Assembly (NCBI GenBank): GCA_025062045.1
Contig: JANXAF010000006.1
Location: 326 to 64,325 of the forward strand
DNA: 64,000 nt
Direction: 5' to 3'
From: Thermodesulfobacteriota bacterium
GTDB lineage: Bacteria; Desulfobacterota; Syntrophorhabdia; Syntrophorhabdales; JANXAF01
Shown: in pieces, positions 1-9,791 of the stretch
How positions within the stretch are numbered: the first letter of the stretch is position 1
Layout: each line of letters begins with the position of its first letter
Notes under the pieces: model-generated
Told to the model about the DNA's origin: nothing
Seen by the model: the letters and a program-made list of their open reading frames with translations, nothing else
Database searches by the model: none
Translations under genes and position numbers: made by a program

Positions 1-276
1 CATGTTCTTTATGTAGTCTGCATGGCCAGGGCAGTCTACATGAGCATAGTGTCTCTTTGGAGTTTCGTACTCAACATGGGCAACTGCGATAGTTATTCCT
101 CTTTCCTTTTCCTCAGGTGCTTTATCTATCTGATCAAAGGGTACCCATGTGGCAAGACCCTTTTTTTCCAATACCCTTGTTATTGCGGATGTAAGGGTGG
201 TCTTTCCGTGGTCTATGTGGCCTATGGTACCTATGTTCACGTGGGGTTTGGTCCGTTCGAATTTTTTCTTGGACAT
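1..276 (-). CDS. tuf: Translation elongation factor EF-Tu, N-terminal part (runs off the window)
   Basis: EF-Tu is the GTPase that delivers aminoacyl-tRNA to the ribosome. Only the first 92 codons are present; the gene continues past base 1. The P-loop reads [10 protein letters not shown], followed by the switch I stretch EEKERGITI and the DCPGHADY motif of G3. These are EF-Tu rather than EF-G signatures, since EF-G begins with RNIGIMAHIDAGKTT. The ATG is preceded by a GGAGGT Shine-Dalgarno sequence five bases away. It lies 22 bases downstream of rpsG in the same direction, so rpsL, rpsG and tuf appear to form one operon. The usual fusA between rpsG and tuf is absent. Confidence 0.96.
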   Translation of the reverse strand, partial: MSKKKFERTKPHVNIGTIGHIDHGKTTLTSAITRVLEKKGLATWVPFDQIDKAPEEKERGITIAVAHVEYETPKRHYAHVDCPGHADYIKNM

Positions 277-298
277 ATAAGACCTCCGTTAAATAATT

Positions 299-781
<483 letters not shown>

Positions 782-1156
782 TTACTGCTTGGGTCTTTTC
801 GTACCGTACTTAGACCTACTCTTCTTCCTATTTGCCACACCTGCCGCATCCAGCGCTCCCCTTATCACATGGTACCTCACGCCAGGAAGATCTTTAACCC
901 TACCACCCCTTATAAGCACAACCGAGTGCTCCTGCAAATTGTGACCTATCCCAGGGATGTAAGCCGTGACTTCTATCCCGTTTGTCAGCCTGACACGAGC
1001 AACTTTTCTCAAAGCCGAATTCGGTTTTTTCGGAGTAGTGGTGTAAACCCTTATACAAACCCCTCTTTTCTGAGGACAACCGGTAAGGGCGGGAGCCGCA
1101 CTTTTTCTTTTGACACTTTTCCTCTCGTGCCTAACCAATTGGTTAATCGTAGGCAT
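782..1156 (-). CDS. rpsL: 30S ribosomal protein S12
   Basis: S12 sits in the decoding centre and controls translational accuracy. The 124-residue protein starts with the conserved [10 protein letters not shown] chose the ATG at 1156, not the TTG one codon upstream, because the ATG is correctly spaced from GGAGGT. Residues [10 protein letters not shown] and the loop [17 protein letters not shown] are intact. The two lysines whose mutation gives streptomycin resistance in other bacteria are wild type. It is the first gene of the operon and has a well-formed promoter about 65-95 bases upstream. Confidence 0.98.
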   Translation of the reverse strand: MPTINQLVRHERKSVKRKSAAPALTGCPQKRGVCIRVYTTTPKKPNSALRKVARVRLTNGIEVTAYIPGIGHNLQEHSVVLIRGGRVKDLPGVRYHVIRGALDAAGVANRKKSRSKYGTKRPKQ

Positions 1157-1220
1157 CAAAAACCTCCAAAAAATAATCCCTTTTGCCGAGGGATTAGGGG
1201 CGTCTTAAAAAAACTCTGTA

Positions 1221-1249
1221 TATTAAACAATTTCTTTTTCCTATGTCAA
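1221..1249 (-). promoter_or_regulatory. Sigma-70-type promoter of the rpsL-rpsG-tuf operon
   Basis: On the minus strand TTGACA (1249-1244) is followed by a 17-base spacer and TTAATA (1226-1221). This is a perfect -35 with a good -10. Transcription would start near 1214, leaving a leader of about 57 bases before the rpsL ATG. Confidence 0.75.
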
Positions 1250-1399
1250 GCAAAAACGACGGAGGGATGCCTTCTCAACATTTGGTTTTTGAGGCTTCCA
1301 GGAGTTTTGAAAGCCCTTTTTTTACAAGCCAATTTTCTCTTGACAAACGCGCTTAAGATGAACAAAAATCGAAAATGAATCTCACGAAAGGGGGTTTGT

Positions 1400-1864
1400 A
1401 TGATTTCCCTAAACGTCAACGGCAAAGTATATAAAATCGATGTTCCTCCTGACACGCCCCTTATCTGGGTTCTTAGGGACCACTTAAAACTCACCGGGAC
1501 GAAGTATGCATGTGGGATAGGGGAATGCGGAGCCTGTACCGTCCATATCGATGGTGTTGCAAAACGTTCGTGTGTAGTGGCCGTCGGGGATGTTCAAGGA
1601 AAGAGGATAGTGACAATAGAGGGTCTTCCCAAAAACCATCCGGTAAAGAGGGCCTGGATTATCGAACAGGTTCCTCAATGCGGTTTCTGCCAGCCCGGAA
1701 CGATAATGCAGGTAGCATACCTTATCTCTAAAACGCCAAATCCGGATCCAGAAAAGATCATAAAAGAGATGGATGACATAATATGCCGTTGCGGAACATA
1801 TCCCCGTATGAAAAGAGCCGTCAAAAAAGCGATTGAACTTTTAAGGAAGGGGGGAGGAAAATGA
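1400..1864 (+). CDS. Molybdenum hydroxylase small subunit, two [2Fe-2S] clusters (isoquinoline 1-oxidoreductase alpha type)
   Basis: This is the iron-sulfur subunit of a xanthine-oxidase-family molybdenum hydroxylase. It passes electrons from the molybdenum site of the next gene product to an acceptor. The 154-residue protein has an N-terminal plant-ferredoxin-type cluster (C38, C43, C46, C58) and a C-terminal helical [2Fe-2S] domain (C94, C97, C129, C131; motifs QCGFCQPG and CRCGTYP). Length and motifs match IorA and small subunits of aldehyde dehydrogenases of this class. A GGGGG stretch precedes the ATG. The stop overlaps the large-subunit start (ATGA). No FAD-subunit gene is adjacent, so the acceptor is probably a cytochrome or another carrier. 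The substrate cannot be deduced. Confidence 0.92.
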   Translation: MISLNVNGKVYKIDVPPDTPLIWVLRDHLKLTGTKYACGIGECGACTVHIDGVAKRSCVVAVGDVQGKRIVTIEGLPKNHPVKRAWIIEQVPQCGFCQPGTIMQVAYLISKTPNPDPEKIIKEMDDIICRCGTYPRMKRAVKKAIELLRKGGGK

Positions 1865-4047
1865 AGGATTTGATTATGACAAGAAGAACGTTTCTAAAAA
1901 CGACAGGATTTGTTATAGCAATAACTCTTACACCCTTCGGTCCAAAGATAATAAACGCATCAGAAAAAAAGGACATAGAAAAGTTTCAGCCCACCGTGTG
2001 GTACGAGATAACTCCCGATAACAGGGTTACGATATACTTTGGTAATTCTGAGATGGGTCAAGGCTCTATGACTTCCCAACCAATGATTATAGCTGATGAA
2101 CTTGAGGCAGACTGGAAACTTGTTACGATAAAACAAAAAGGGTCTGACGACGCGTTCAGAAACCCGATTCTTCGCGCCCAGATCACCGTTGCAAGTGCAA
2201 GCATCAGAGGATTTTATGACGTACTAAGAAAGGCAGGTGCGGCAGGTAGAGTCATGTTGGTTAAAGCAGCTTCAGATCTCTGGAAAGTTCCCGAGGAAGA
2301 ATGTTTTGCAAAGCTGAGTACTGTCATCCACAAAAAGTCAGGAAAAAAGATAACGTACGGAAAGCTGGTTCCTTATGCTTCAAAGCTTCCGGTACCGGAA
2401 AATCCGCCCCTCAAAGACGAAAAGGAATTTAGATACATGGGGAAGTCCATAAGAAGGGTCGACATTCCAGATAAAGTGGAAGGTAAGGCAATTTTTGGTC
2501 TGGACGTGGAAGTGCCTAATATGCTATACGCGGTAGTCGCCCATCCACCCGCATACAATGCCAAACCACTATTATACGATGAGAAAGCCGCGATGGCCAT
2601 TAAGGGTGTGAAGAAGGTTTTAAAGATTCCCCAGGGGATTGCGGTTCTGGCTGATGATTTTTACTCGGCATATAAAGGTGTGGAAGCTTTAAATGTAAAG
2701 TGGGACGAAGGTTCTCATCCTCATATGGACAGTCCATATGTGGAGAAGTACTTTATGGAATGTCTTGACAAACCAGGCGTTGTGGCCAAAAACGAGGGTG
2801 ATATACAGAGGGCACTTTCTGAAGCAAAATCCGTTTATGAGGCTATCTATTACGTGCCCCACATCTCCCACGCCCTTATGGAACCCATAAACATCACCGT
2901 ACACTTTCAAAAAGATAAATGTGAAATATGGGCTCCGACCCAATCTCAAACTGGAACCAGAATGGCAGCATCCAGGGTTTTGGGGATTCCACCCGAAAAG
3001 ATCCATGTAAACACCACTTTTTTGGGTTGCGGTTTAGGCAGAAAGGCCATGACAGATTATGTTATTGAGGCATGCGAAATAGCAAAACAGGTTGACAGGC
3101 CCATTAAGCTTGTCTGGACGAGAGAAGACGACATAAAGCGTGACTGGTTCAGGGCCGCAACCTGTCAAAGGATTAAAGCCGCCCTTGACGGAGCAGGAAA
3201 TGTTATAGGGTGGCACCATAAAGTTGTCTGTACCTCCATTCTCAGATTTTACAACCCTGCCGCTATAAAGAATGGTGTTGACTATTTCTGTCTCTGGGGG
3301 ATTGTGGATTCACCACCACCTCCGGTTTTTAGTTCTACCGTTTACGAGTTTCCAAATTTTTACGTGGAACAGTATCTTTCTGAGCTTCCAATACCAGCTG
3401 CTCCCTGGAGATCGGTGCAAAATGCGCCAAATGCTTTTGTAGTTGAGTGTTTCATAGATGAACTTGCCCATTTTGTGAAAAAGGATCCTATTGAGTTTCG
3501 TATGCATCTTCTCAGGAACAACCCTAGAGCAAGGGCTGTACTTGAGGCAGTAAAAGAAATGGCAGGCTGGGGAAGAAAATTACCAAAGGGCAAGGGCATA
3601 GGTATCGCACAGCATTCCTGCTTTGGTACTTACGTTGCGCAGGTTGCGGAGATTTCGGTGGACGAGAAAACCGGTTCGATAAGGGTTGAGAAAGTTTGTT
3701 GTGCCGTGGACTGCGGTCCTTGCGTGAACCCTCAAAACGCTGTCTCTCAGATTGAAGGGGCCATCGTTCTAGGTGTCAGCACGGCTCTTAAAGAAGAGAT
3801 AGTGTTTGAGAAAGGAGGAGTAAAAAGTTCGAATTTTGACGACTACAGGATAATAAGGATGAGCGAGGTACCTGAGATAAAAGTTAAGATACTAGATAGT
3901 AAGGAGAAGATCGGAGGAATAGGAGAGCCAGGTGTAACACCCGTTGCGCCGGCAATTGCGAATGCGTTCTTTAATGCGACTGGAGTAAGAATAAGAAGAT
4001 TACCTTTGTCACCCAAAGTTGTACTGGAGGCTTTAAAGAAGAAGTAG
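1861..4047 (+). CDS. Molybdenum hydroxylase large subunit with Tat signal (isoquinoline 1-oxidoreductase beta type)
   Basis: This is the molybdenum-cofactor-binding catalytic subunit that hydroxylates an aldehyde or N-heteroaromatic substrate using water. The 728-residue protein begins with a twin-arginine signal (MTRRTFLKTTGF) and a hydrophobic stretch, so the folded holoenzyme should be exported to the periplasm. Family motifs include LGCGLGRK, APWRSVQNAPNAF and, near the C terminus, GIGEPGVTP, which carries the catalytic glutamate. It overlaps the small-subunit gene by four bases and has GGGGGAGG before the ATG. IorB-like large subunits of this length work without a FAD subunit. No XdhC/CoxF-type maturation gene lies next to it. 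Confidence 0.9.
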   Translation: MKDLIMTRRTFLKTTGFVIAITLTPFGPKIINASEKKDIEKFQPTVWYEITPDNRVTIYFGNSEMGQGSMTSQPMIIADELEADWKLVTIKQKGSDDAFRNPILRAQITVASASIRGFYDVLRKAGAAGRVMLVKAASDLWKVPEEECFAKLSTVIHKKSGKKITYGKLVPYASKLPVPENPPLKDEKEFRYMGKSIRRVDIPDKVEGKAIFGLDVEVPNMLYAVVAHPPAYNAKPLLYDEKAAMAIKGVKKVLKIPQGIAVLADDFYSAYKGVEALNVKWDEGSHPHMDSPYVEKYFMECLDKPGVVAKNEGDIQRALSEAKSVYEAIYYVPHISHALMEPINITVHFQKDKCEIWAPTQSQTGTRMAASRVLGIPPEKIHVNTTFLGCGLGRKAMTDYVIEACEIAKQVDRPIKLVWTREDDIKRDWFRAATCQRIKAALDGAGNVIGWHHKVVCTSILRFYNPAAIKNGVDYFCLWGIVDSPPPPVFSSTVYEFPNFYVEQYLSELPIPAAPWRSVQNAPNAFVVECFIDELAHFVKKDPIEFRMHLLRNNPRARAVLEAVKEMAGWGRKLPKGKGIGIAQHSCFGTYVAQVAEISVDEKTGSIRVEKVCCAVDCGPCVNPQNAVSQIEGAIVLGVSTALKEEIVFEKGGVKSSNFDDYRIIRMSEVPEIKVKILDSKEKIGGIGEPGVTPVAPAIANAFFNATGVRIRRLPLSPKVVLEALKKK

Positions 4048-4061
4048 TTTTTGCTTTTCTC

Positions 4062-4088
4062 TTGACAATTACTATCCGCAGGTATAAT
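4062..4088 (+). promoter_or_regulatory. Promoter of secD-secF with a short 15-base spacer
   Basis: TTGACA (4062-4067) and TATAAT (4083-4088) are both perfect consensus hexamers, separated by only 15 bases instead of 16-18. Transcription would begin near 4095, about 40 bases before the TTG start of secD. The gap from the preceding stop codon (4047) is only 14 bases. Confidence 0.65.
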
Positions 4089-4135
4089 CTGGATAGGTTT
4101 TTACGCCGTCCTATATCTTTGGCAGAGGGCTTGGA

Positions 4136-5728
4136 TTGCTTAGATCCTTGAAGTTCCGTTTTACTCTTGTCGCCGTGTTTCTTTTGATCTCGTGTGTATA
4201 CTGTCTTCCCAATTTCGTGGAGATAAAAGGTAGTCTTAAGAAGTACCTTCCTACGGATAAGATAAATCTCGGTCTCGATTTGAAAGGCGGTATACATCTC
4301 CTTCTCGAAATGGATACTGAAAAACTTTTGAATTCGGTTATGGACAGAAAGGTCGAGACGTTAAAAGACTCGATGATAAGGCATGGGGTGAGGTTCCTTT
4401 CCCTCGGAAGAAAAGAGACAGAGATCACCGTATCTTTGAGGCCTGAACACAAAGACAGGCTTTTTACCTTAGTTATGAACGAATTTCCCGATTTGAAGTT
4501 TGTAAATCAAAAAGAAAAGATTGATGAGATTGAAGTCACATTCGTACTTCCTGAAAACCATTTCTTGGACATTAAAGAGAATGCGACACTTCAGGCGCTC
4601 GAAATTATCAGGAACAGAATAGATCAATTTGGAGTTGTAGAACCGGTGATTACAAAAGAAGGGGAGGATCGAATACTTATCCAGCTTCCCGGGGTAAAGG
4701 ATCCGCAGAGAGCTCTCGATGTAATAGGAAAGACGGCTATGCTGGAGTTTAAGCTTGTGGATGAAGAGAATATGAAAACGTATACCGGTGGGCCGCCTCC
4801 AGAGGGAAGTGAGGTCTTACCGATGAGGGTTAAGAGTAGAGAAACTGGAGTCGAAACAAAAGTACCAATTCTTCTTAAGAAACAGACGGTTCTCACCGGC
4901 GAGTTTTTGACCGATGCTTCTGTAAAGATAGGAGGGGAGCTTGGAAGTGAACCTTACGTTGCTTTAGAGTTTAACTCAGAGGGAGCGCGTATATTCGAGA
5001 GAATTACCGCCGAAAACGTGGGTAGACGGCTGGCGATAATACTCGACAACGTCGTGTACTCGGCACCGGTGATAAAGGAGAGAATTTCAGGAGGCAAAGC
5101 GTCAATAACCGGTGCCTTCACCATGGATGAGGCAAAGGATCTTGCAATAGTTTTGAGGGCTGGAGCTCTTCCGGCACCGGTCAAAGTGGTTCAGAATATA
5201 ACTATAGGTCCGACCTTGGGCCAAGATTCAATAAGAAGGGGTGTTCGGGCATCTATACTCGGAGCATTGCTTGTGGTAGGCTTTATGGTCTTTTATTACC
5301 GCGGATCCGGGGTGATAGCTAATATCGCACTTCTTCTTAACATGATCTATCTTTTTGGTGCTTTTACTGCCTTAAAAGCGACTCTCACTTTGCCGGGTAT
5401 CGCGGGGATAATTCTCACAATCGGCATGGGTGTCGATACGAACGTACTCATTTTCGAGAGAATAAGGGAGGAACTTAGACTCGGAAAGACACCGAGGGCA
5501 GCAATAGAGAGTGGATATGAGAAAGCTTGGGTCACCATCTTCGACTCCCACGTGACAACACTCATTACCACATTCATCCTCTTTATCTTTGGAACAGGCC
5601 CCATAAGGGGATTTGCAGTAACATTGAGCATAGGTATCATAATCAATCTTTTTACGGCTGTTTTTGGATCCAAAGCCATATTTGACTGGATCATTATGAA
5701 ATACAAACCACGGAGTCTCAGCATTTGA
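4136..5728 (+). CDS. secD: Protein translocase subunit SecD
   Basis: SecD works with SecF and SecYEG in the inner membrane, using the proton motive force to pull proteins out on the periplasmic side. The 530-residue protein has an N-terminal membrane helix and the D1 motif LGLDLKGGIHLLLEMD near residue 50. A large periplasmic P1 region lies around residues 70-340. Five further helices carry the D5/D6 motif GMGVDTNVLIFERI. I keep the TTG start at 4136, which has AGAGGG upstream. A second TTG at 4148 is a weaker alternative. The stop codon overlaps the secF ATG by one base. Confidence 0.95.
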   Translation: MLRSLKFRFTLVAVFLLISCVYCLPNFVEIKGSLKKYLPTDKINLGLDLKGGIHLLLEMDTEKLLNSVMDRKVETLKDSMIRHGVRFLSLGRKETEITVSLRPEHKDRLFTLVMNEFPDLKFVNQKEKIDEIEVTFVLPENHFLDIKENATLQALEIIRNRIDQFGVVEPVITKEGEDRILIQLPGVKDPQRALDVIGKTAMLEFKLVDEENMKTYTGGPPPEGSEVLPMRVKSRETGVETKVPILLKKQTVLTGEFLTDASVKIGGELGSEPYVALEFNSEGARIFERITAENVGRRLAIILDNVVYSAPVIKERISGGKASITGAFTMDEAKDLAIVLRAGALPAPVKVVQNITIGPTLGQDSIRRGVRASILGALLVVGFMVFYYRGSGVIANIALLLNMIYLFGAFTALKATLTLPGIAGIILTIGMGVDTNVLIFERIREELRLGKTPRAAIESGYEKAWVTIFDSHVTTLITTFILFIFGTGPIRGFAVTLSIGIIINLFTAVFGSKAIFDWIIMKYKPRSLSI

Positions 5729-6636
5729 TGGAATTTTTTGAAATCATAAAAAAGACGAATTTCGATTTTCTATCTCAGAGAAAGAAGGCTTTTCTTCTTT
5801 CCTCTTCTCTTGTCGCTTTGGGCCTTTTTGCACTTCTAATGGTATCCCTCGGAAAGGCCAACATGAGTGTTGATTTCACTGGCGGACTCCATATTCACCT
5901 ACGTTTCAGTAGACAGATTCCTGTTGGGGAACTAAGGGAAGTTTTAAGGGAAGGAGGCATAGACAGAGCTCAAATCCAAGAGATAAGAGGTACAACGGAC
6001 TTTTTTATAAAGACGAAGTACGAAAAAGCAGATCCCAATGTGGAGGCAGAAAGGGTAAGCTCGGTCCTTAAATCTTACTTTGGCGAAAAGGACTTCCAGA
6101 TTTTAGGAGTTACAACAGTTGGTCCTTCCGTTGGAAGGGAGCTAAAGAGGAACGCGATAATTGCAATAGTCATAGCAGTTATTTCAATTGTGATCTATAT
6201 CGCTTGGAGATTTACATTTGTTTTCGGTGTTGCGGCAACTATAGCCACTTTTCACGATGTACTTGCAGTCCTCGGGATATTCTACGTGCTCGGAAAAGAG
6301 ATAAACATCCTATTGATCACGGCACTTCTTACAATCGCTGGTTATTCTTTGACAGACACGATTGTCGTCTTCGACAGAATACGCGAGAACATGTCAAAAC
6401 TTATAACAAAATTCACATTTGAAGAGATAATCAATAGGAGCATAAACGAGGTTTTGTCTAGAACTATTATCACTTCTTTGACGACCCTTCTTGCGATAAG
6501 TGCGATCCTTCTTCTGGGAGGACCAGTGCTTTTCGATTTCTCATTGGCGCTCTTTCTGGGGGTGGTAATCGGGACATATTCTTCGGTTTTTGTTGCGAGC
6601 CCTCTTGTGTACGTGTGGCGAAGGAGAGTCTTGTGA
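5728..6636 (+). CDS. secF: Protein translocase subunit SecF
   Basis: SecF is the partner of SecD in proton-driven protein export. The 302-residue protein has one N-terminal membrane helix, the VDFTGGLHIHLRF motif near residue 50, a short periplasmic domain, and five C-terminal helices with TDTIVVFDRIREN. The ATG at 5728 shares its A with the secD stop (TGATG). GGAG about a dozen bases upstream suggests translational coupling. It ends two bases before the end of serS on the other strand, leaving no room for a separate terminator. Confidence 0.96.
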   Translation: MEFFEIIKKTNFDFLSQRKKAFLLSSSLVALGLFALLMVSLGKANMSVDFTGGLHIHLRFSRQIPVGELREVLREGGIDRAQIQEIRGTTDFFIKTKYEKADPNVEAERVSSVLKSYFGEKDFQILGVTTVGPSVGRELKRNAIIAIVIAVISIVIYIAWRFTFVFGVAATIATFHDVLAVLGIFYVLGKEINILLITALLTIAGYSLTDTIVVFDRIRENMSKLITKFTFEEIINRSINEVLSRTIITSLTTLLAISAILLLGGPVLFDFSLALFLGVVIGTYSSVFVASPLVYVWRRRVL

Positions 6637-6638
6637 CT

Positions 6639-7907
6639 CTATCCTATATAGGTTAGTCCGTGCATGTAGGGTCTTAAAACCTCAGGGATTATAATCTTTC
6701 CATCCTCTGTCTGATAATTTTCCATGATCGCCATTACGGTTCTTCCTACGGCAAGACCCGAACCATTAAGCGTATGAACAAGCTCGATCTTTCCATTCTT
6801 CTTTCTGTACCTTATCTTTGCCCTCCTTGATTGAAAATCTTCGAAGTTGCTGCAGGACGACACCTCTCTATATATATTTTGGCCTGGCAGCCAGACCTCA
6901 ATGTCGTATGTTTTTGCGGATGAGAAACCAAGATCGCCTGTACAAAGGAGGGAAACCCTATAATGTATGTTAAGTCTTTTTAACACATCTTCGGCATCTA
7001 GAAGCAGGCTTTCTAGTTCTTCATACGACTCTTCAGGTTTTACAAATTTTACAAGTTCCACCTTGTTGAACTGGTGTTGTCTTGTAAGACCCCTTGTATC
7101 GCGACCGTGAGCTCCCGCTTCCTTTCTGAAGCAAGGAGTGTAGGAGCAGAGTTTTATCGGCAAGTCTTCCTCTCTTAAGATTTCATCACTGAAAATGTTA
7201 GTTACTGGAACCTCGGCTGTGGGGATGAGAAAATAGTCGAGACCTTCCAGTTTGAAAAGGTCATCTTCGAATTTTGGGAGCTGACCTGTACCCTGCATCG
7301 TTTGTCGGTTAACTATAAACGGCGGTAGAACTTCAATGTAATTGTGTTCTTTTGTGTGTAAATCGAGCATAAAGTTTATGAGTGCCCTTTCAAGGAGGGC
7401 TCCCTGTGCCTTATAGAGGGTGAATCTTGAGCCGGCAATTTTTGATGCCCTTTTAAAGTCGAGGATGTCGAGTCTTTCTCCGAGCTCCCAATGGGGCAAA
7501 GGATTAAAGTTGAAGTTAGGTTTTTCTCCCCAGATCTTTACGATCTTATTGTCGTTTTCGTCCTTTCCTTCCGGTACAGACTCATGAGGAATGTTAGGCA
7601 CGCAAAGAAGGAGATTCTCCCACTCTTTCTCAACTTCTCTCAGTTCTTTCTCTTTTTCCTCTATCTCTTTCCCAAGAGCCCTCATGAACTCGATCTTCTC
7701 GCTTGTATCCAGATTTTGCCTCTTCATTCTAGCAATCTCATCTGAAAGTCTGTTTTTTTCGTTCTTTTTAGATTCCACCTCACGAATCAATACCCTTCTT
7801 TTTTCGTCAAGTTCAAAGAGCCTTTCTATGGCAATATCGGTTCCCCTTTTTCTTAGCGCCTCAATAAGAACTTCTCTCTTTTCCCTCAAAAATTTTGGGT
7901 TTATCAT
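6639..7907 (-). CDS. serS: Serine--tRNA ligase
   Basis: SerRS charges tRNA-Ser with serine and also makes the precursor Ser-tRNA for selenocysteine. The 422-residue protein has the N-terminal antiparallel coiled-coil arm (about residues 25-100) that grips the long variable arm of tRNA-Ser. The class II core follows, with motif 2 around [18 protein letters not shown] and motif 3 [10 protein letters not shown]. Length and start MINPKFLRE are typical. The ATG directly follows the stop of the upstream GerMN gene, with GGGGGA in front. It is the last gene of a minus-strand group with tatD, a hydrolase and the GerMN protein. Confidence 0.97.
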   Translation of the reverse strand: MINPKFLREKREVLIEALRKRGTDIAIERLFELDEKRRVLIREVESKKNEKNRLSDEIARMKRQNLDTSEKIEFMRALGKEIEEKEKELREVEKEWENLLLCVPNIPHESVPEGKDENDNKIVKIWGEKPNFNFNPLPHWELGERLDILDFKRASKIAGSRFTLYKAQGALLERALINFMLDLHTKEHNYIEVLPPFIVNRQTMQGTGQLPKFEDDLFKLEGLDYFLIPTAEVPVTNIFSDEILREEDLPIKLCSYTPCFRKEAGAHGRDTRGLTRQHQFNKVELVKFVKPEESYEELESLLLDAEDVLKRLNIHYRVSLLCTGDLGFSSAKTYDIEVWLPGQNIYREVSSCSNFEDFQSRRAKIRYRKKNGKIELVHTLNGSGLAVGRTVMAIMENYQTEDGKIIIPEVLRPYMHGLTYIG

Positions 7908-8423
7908 TCAATCCCCCGTGACCTCCCTTGTGTATTCGAGTGGCCATAGTGTGTAAATTAGACCACTTATAGTATACAACGGTTCTCCATCTACAAGAAG
8001 TTGCACTTTTCTCGCGTTCTTAATATTGGCTATGAAAGTATTTACAATACTGTATACCACGACAAGTTCGGAGCTTTCATCAACTCCTTCAAGCAGGTGC
8101 GGCGAAAGATCAAGATAAATTACCCCATCATCATCGAGCGCAAAGTGAAGAATTTCAGTTCCCGAAGGAACAACTTTTTCCTCCTTCAATTTCTCTATTA
8201 GTAGAAGGGCAAGCTTGTCTGTCTCCTTTGGACTTTTTAAAACTATTCGCTTGACATGTAGCGAATTATAATCTACCGGAAGGTAAAGCTCTACTTCCTG
8301 AACGTATTCCTTTGAGATTGGTGTAAGGCTCTCTTTTTTTAAAAACCAGATTGAAATACAGAAAGCCAAAATCCCAATACCGAGAAGTATTGCTAACCCT
8401 ATTAATCTTCGTCTTTTTTTCAC
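7908..8423 (-). CDS. GerMN-domain protein, membrane-anchored
   Basis: The 171-residue product has a basic N terminus (MKKRRR) followed by a hydrophobic segment (about residues 7-28) that should act as a membrane anchor or uncleaved signal. The rest matches the GerMN fold, with the telltale VVYSIVNTF and VQLLVDGEPL segments. This domain was named from Bacillus spore germination protein GerM but is common in Gram-negative bacteria as a periplasmic module of unknown ligand. The start overlaps the end of the preceding hydrolase gene by four bases and the stop touches serS. Nothing suggests sporulation here. Confidence 0.8.
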   Translation of the reverse strand: MKKRRRLIGLAILLGIGILAFCISIWFLKKESLTPISKEYVQEVELYLPVDYNSLHVKRIVLKSPKETDKLALLLIEKLKEEKVVPSGTEILHFALDDDGVIYLDLSPHLLEGVDESSELVVVYSIVNTFIANIKNARKVQLLVDGEPLYTISGLIYTLWPLEYTREVTGD

Positions 8424-8971
8424 GAATCTTTTAGTTCTTTTAAAAATTCGTCAGATTTCATTACTCTAAGAAGCGGATACATGGCGGTAAATCTGTAAAG
8501 CTCAATAACCGTCCTATGTATCTCTTTCTTATAGGCTGCAGATAGATCCTCTAAAATTATCGTGAAGAAGTCCAGGCATACCGCGTCAAAAGCTGTCGCA
8601 AGAACGCAAAAGTGAGTGTTAATCCCGCAGACCAGAACGGTATCTACACCAAGTGTCCTTAGTGTTTGATCTAAGTCGGTCTTAAAAAAAGCACTAAACC
8701 TCCGTTTTTCTAAAATTATGTCCGTCTTTTCGATTCCAAGACCGGGAAAAGGTTTTACCTCTTCAGTTCCCCGTATAGCATGCTTTTTTAGTTTACCTTT
8801 GAAGATGAAATCTTCTTCGAGAAAGCTGTCACAGGCAAAAACGACCGGGAAGTTTCCCTCCCTCATGATCTTCAAAAAGCTTTTCAATGGTTCGACAATT
8901 TTAATTGCTTCCTCGTTTTTATCGGTAAGATTTGCCACTATCATGTCCACGACTATTACTGCTGGCTTCAT
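8420..8971 (-). CDS. Isochorismatase/nicotinamidase-family cysteine hydrolase
   Basis: This 183-residue enzyme belongs to the superfamily that includes nicotinamidase, isochorismatase and N-carbamoylsarcosine amidase. The catalytic triad is visible as D9 (VVDM), K89 (ILEKRR) and C122 (GINTHFCV). The residues before the cysteine form the cis-peptide oxyanion loop. I take the ATG at 8971, which has GGAGG five bases before it, instead of the TTG four codons upstream. The gene overlaps the 3' end of tatD by 53 bases. Nicotinamidase (NAD salvage) is the commonest role for this length and motif set. The metal-ligand histidines of true PncA are not obvious, so the substrate stays open. Confidence 0.85.
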   Translation of the reverse strand: MKPAVIVVDMIVANLTDKNEEAIKIVEPLKSFLKIMREGNFPVVFACDSFLEEDFIFKGKLKKHAIRGTEEVKPFPGLGIEKTDIILEKRRFSAFFKTDLDQTLRTLGVDTVLVCGINTHFCVLATAFDAVCLDFFTIILEDLSAAYKKEIHRTVIELYRFTAMYPLLRVMKSDEFLKELKDS

Positions 8972-9743
8972 TAATTCCTCCAAGAAAGAGTCTTTTAAAG
9001 TTGTTTACGACCGATTCTCCCAAAAGATCCACACCAATTCCCTTGATTTCAGCAATCCTCTGGAAGGTGTACTTTACGTAATAGGGCAAGTTTCTCTCCC
9101 CCACTTTTGGATACGGGGCAAGAAAAGGAGCATCGGTTTCGACAAGTAGTGAGTCTATGGGTAAGTATTTTACAACTTCGACTATCTTAGTACTATTTTT
9201 GTAAGTCACCGTTCCGGGAATGGAAATAAAAAATCCCCTGTCAAGGAATTTTTTTGCCGCATCTTTGTCGTACGAGAAGCAGTGTATGACCCCCTTTTGG
9301 CCTTCTCCGTAGTAGAGGTCTAAAAATTCTATCGTCTCAGTCTCTGCACTCCTCGAGTGTACTATAATTGGAAGCCCGTTCTCTTTAGCGAATTTTAACT
9401 GTGAGGCAAACGCATCCCTCTGAATGTCAGGTGGAGAGTAATTCTTGTAAAAATCGAGACCGATTTCTCCGTAAGCTACGATCTTTTCGTGTGCGAAAAG
9501 CTTTTTAAGATGAGCGGGCGACACATTCTTCCATTCAATGCTCGAGTGAGGATGGATACCTAAAGCTCCGAAAACGAAGTCGTATTTATTCGTTATCTCC
9601 AAAACCTTATCGAAGTATCTTTTTTCGGTGCCGCAGATAAGGATGTAAGCGAGTCCTTCCCTTTTTGACTCAAGAAGTATCTCATCCCTGTCCCTGTCGA
9701 ATTCTTCTAGTTCCAGATGGCAGTGAGAATCAACAAGCACCAT
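8919..9743 (-). CDS. tatD: TatD-family metal-dependent deoxyribonuclease
   Basis: TatD proteins are metal-dependent hydrolases with 3'-5' exonuclease activity. The 274-residue protein has all metal-ligand motifs of the amidohydrolase-like TIM barrel: DSHCHLE (H7, H9), GEIGLDFYK, IVHSR, IHCFSYD and ETDAPFLAP. It is 10-15 residues longer than most TatD proteins. The extra C-terminal tail (GINEASSNSRG onward) is encoded where it overlaps the start of the next gene by 53 bases. It is the first gene of the minus-strand group tatD-hydrolase-GerMN-serS and is divergent from the ArsA-type ATPase gene. Confidence 0.93.
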   Translation of the reverse strand: MVLVDSHCHLELEEFDRDRDEILLESKREGLAYILICGTEKRYFDKVLEITNKYDFVFGALGIHPHSSIEWKNVSPAHLKKLFAHEKIVAYGEIGLDFYKNYSPPDIQRDAFASQLKFAKENGLPIIVHSRSAETETIEFLDLYYGEGQKGVIHCFSYDKDAAKKFLDRGFFISIPGTVTYKNSTKIVEVVKYLPIDSLLVETDAPFLAPYPKVGERNLPYYVKYTFQRIAEIKGIGVDLLGESVVNNFKRLFLGGINEASSNSRGHDSGKSYR

Positions 9744-9791
9744 GGGAGATAGAATAACCTATCCCTTAGACTAAACTCCAGCATTTTTCAC

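Noticed and set aside
7908-8423. GerMN domain as a sign of a spore former
   Set aside because: The domain is widespread in non-sporulating Gram-negative bacteria, and the rest of the window is clearly diderm.
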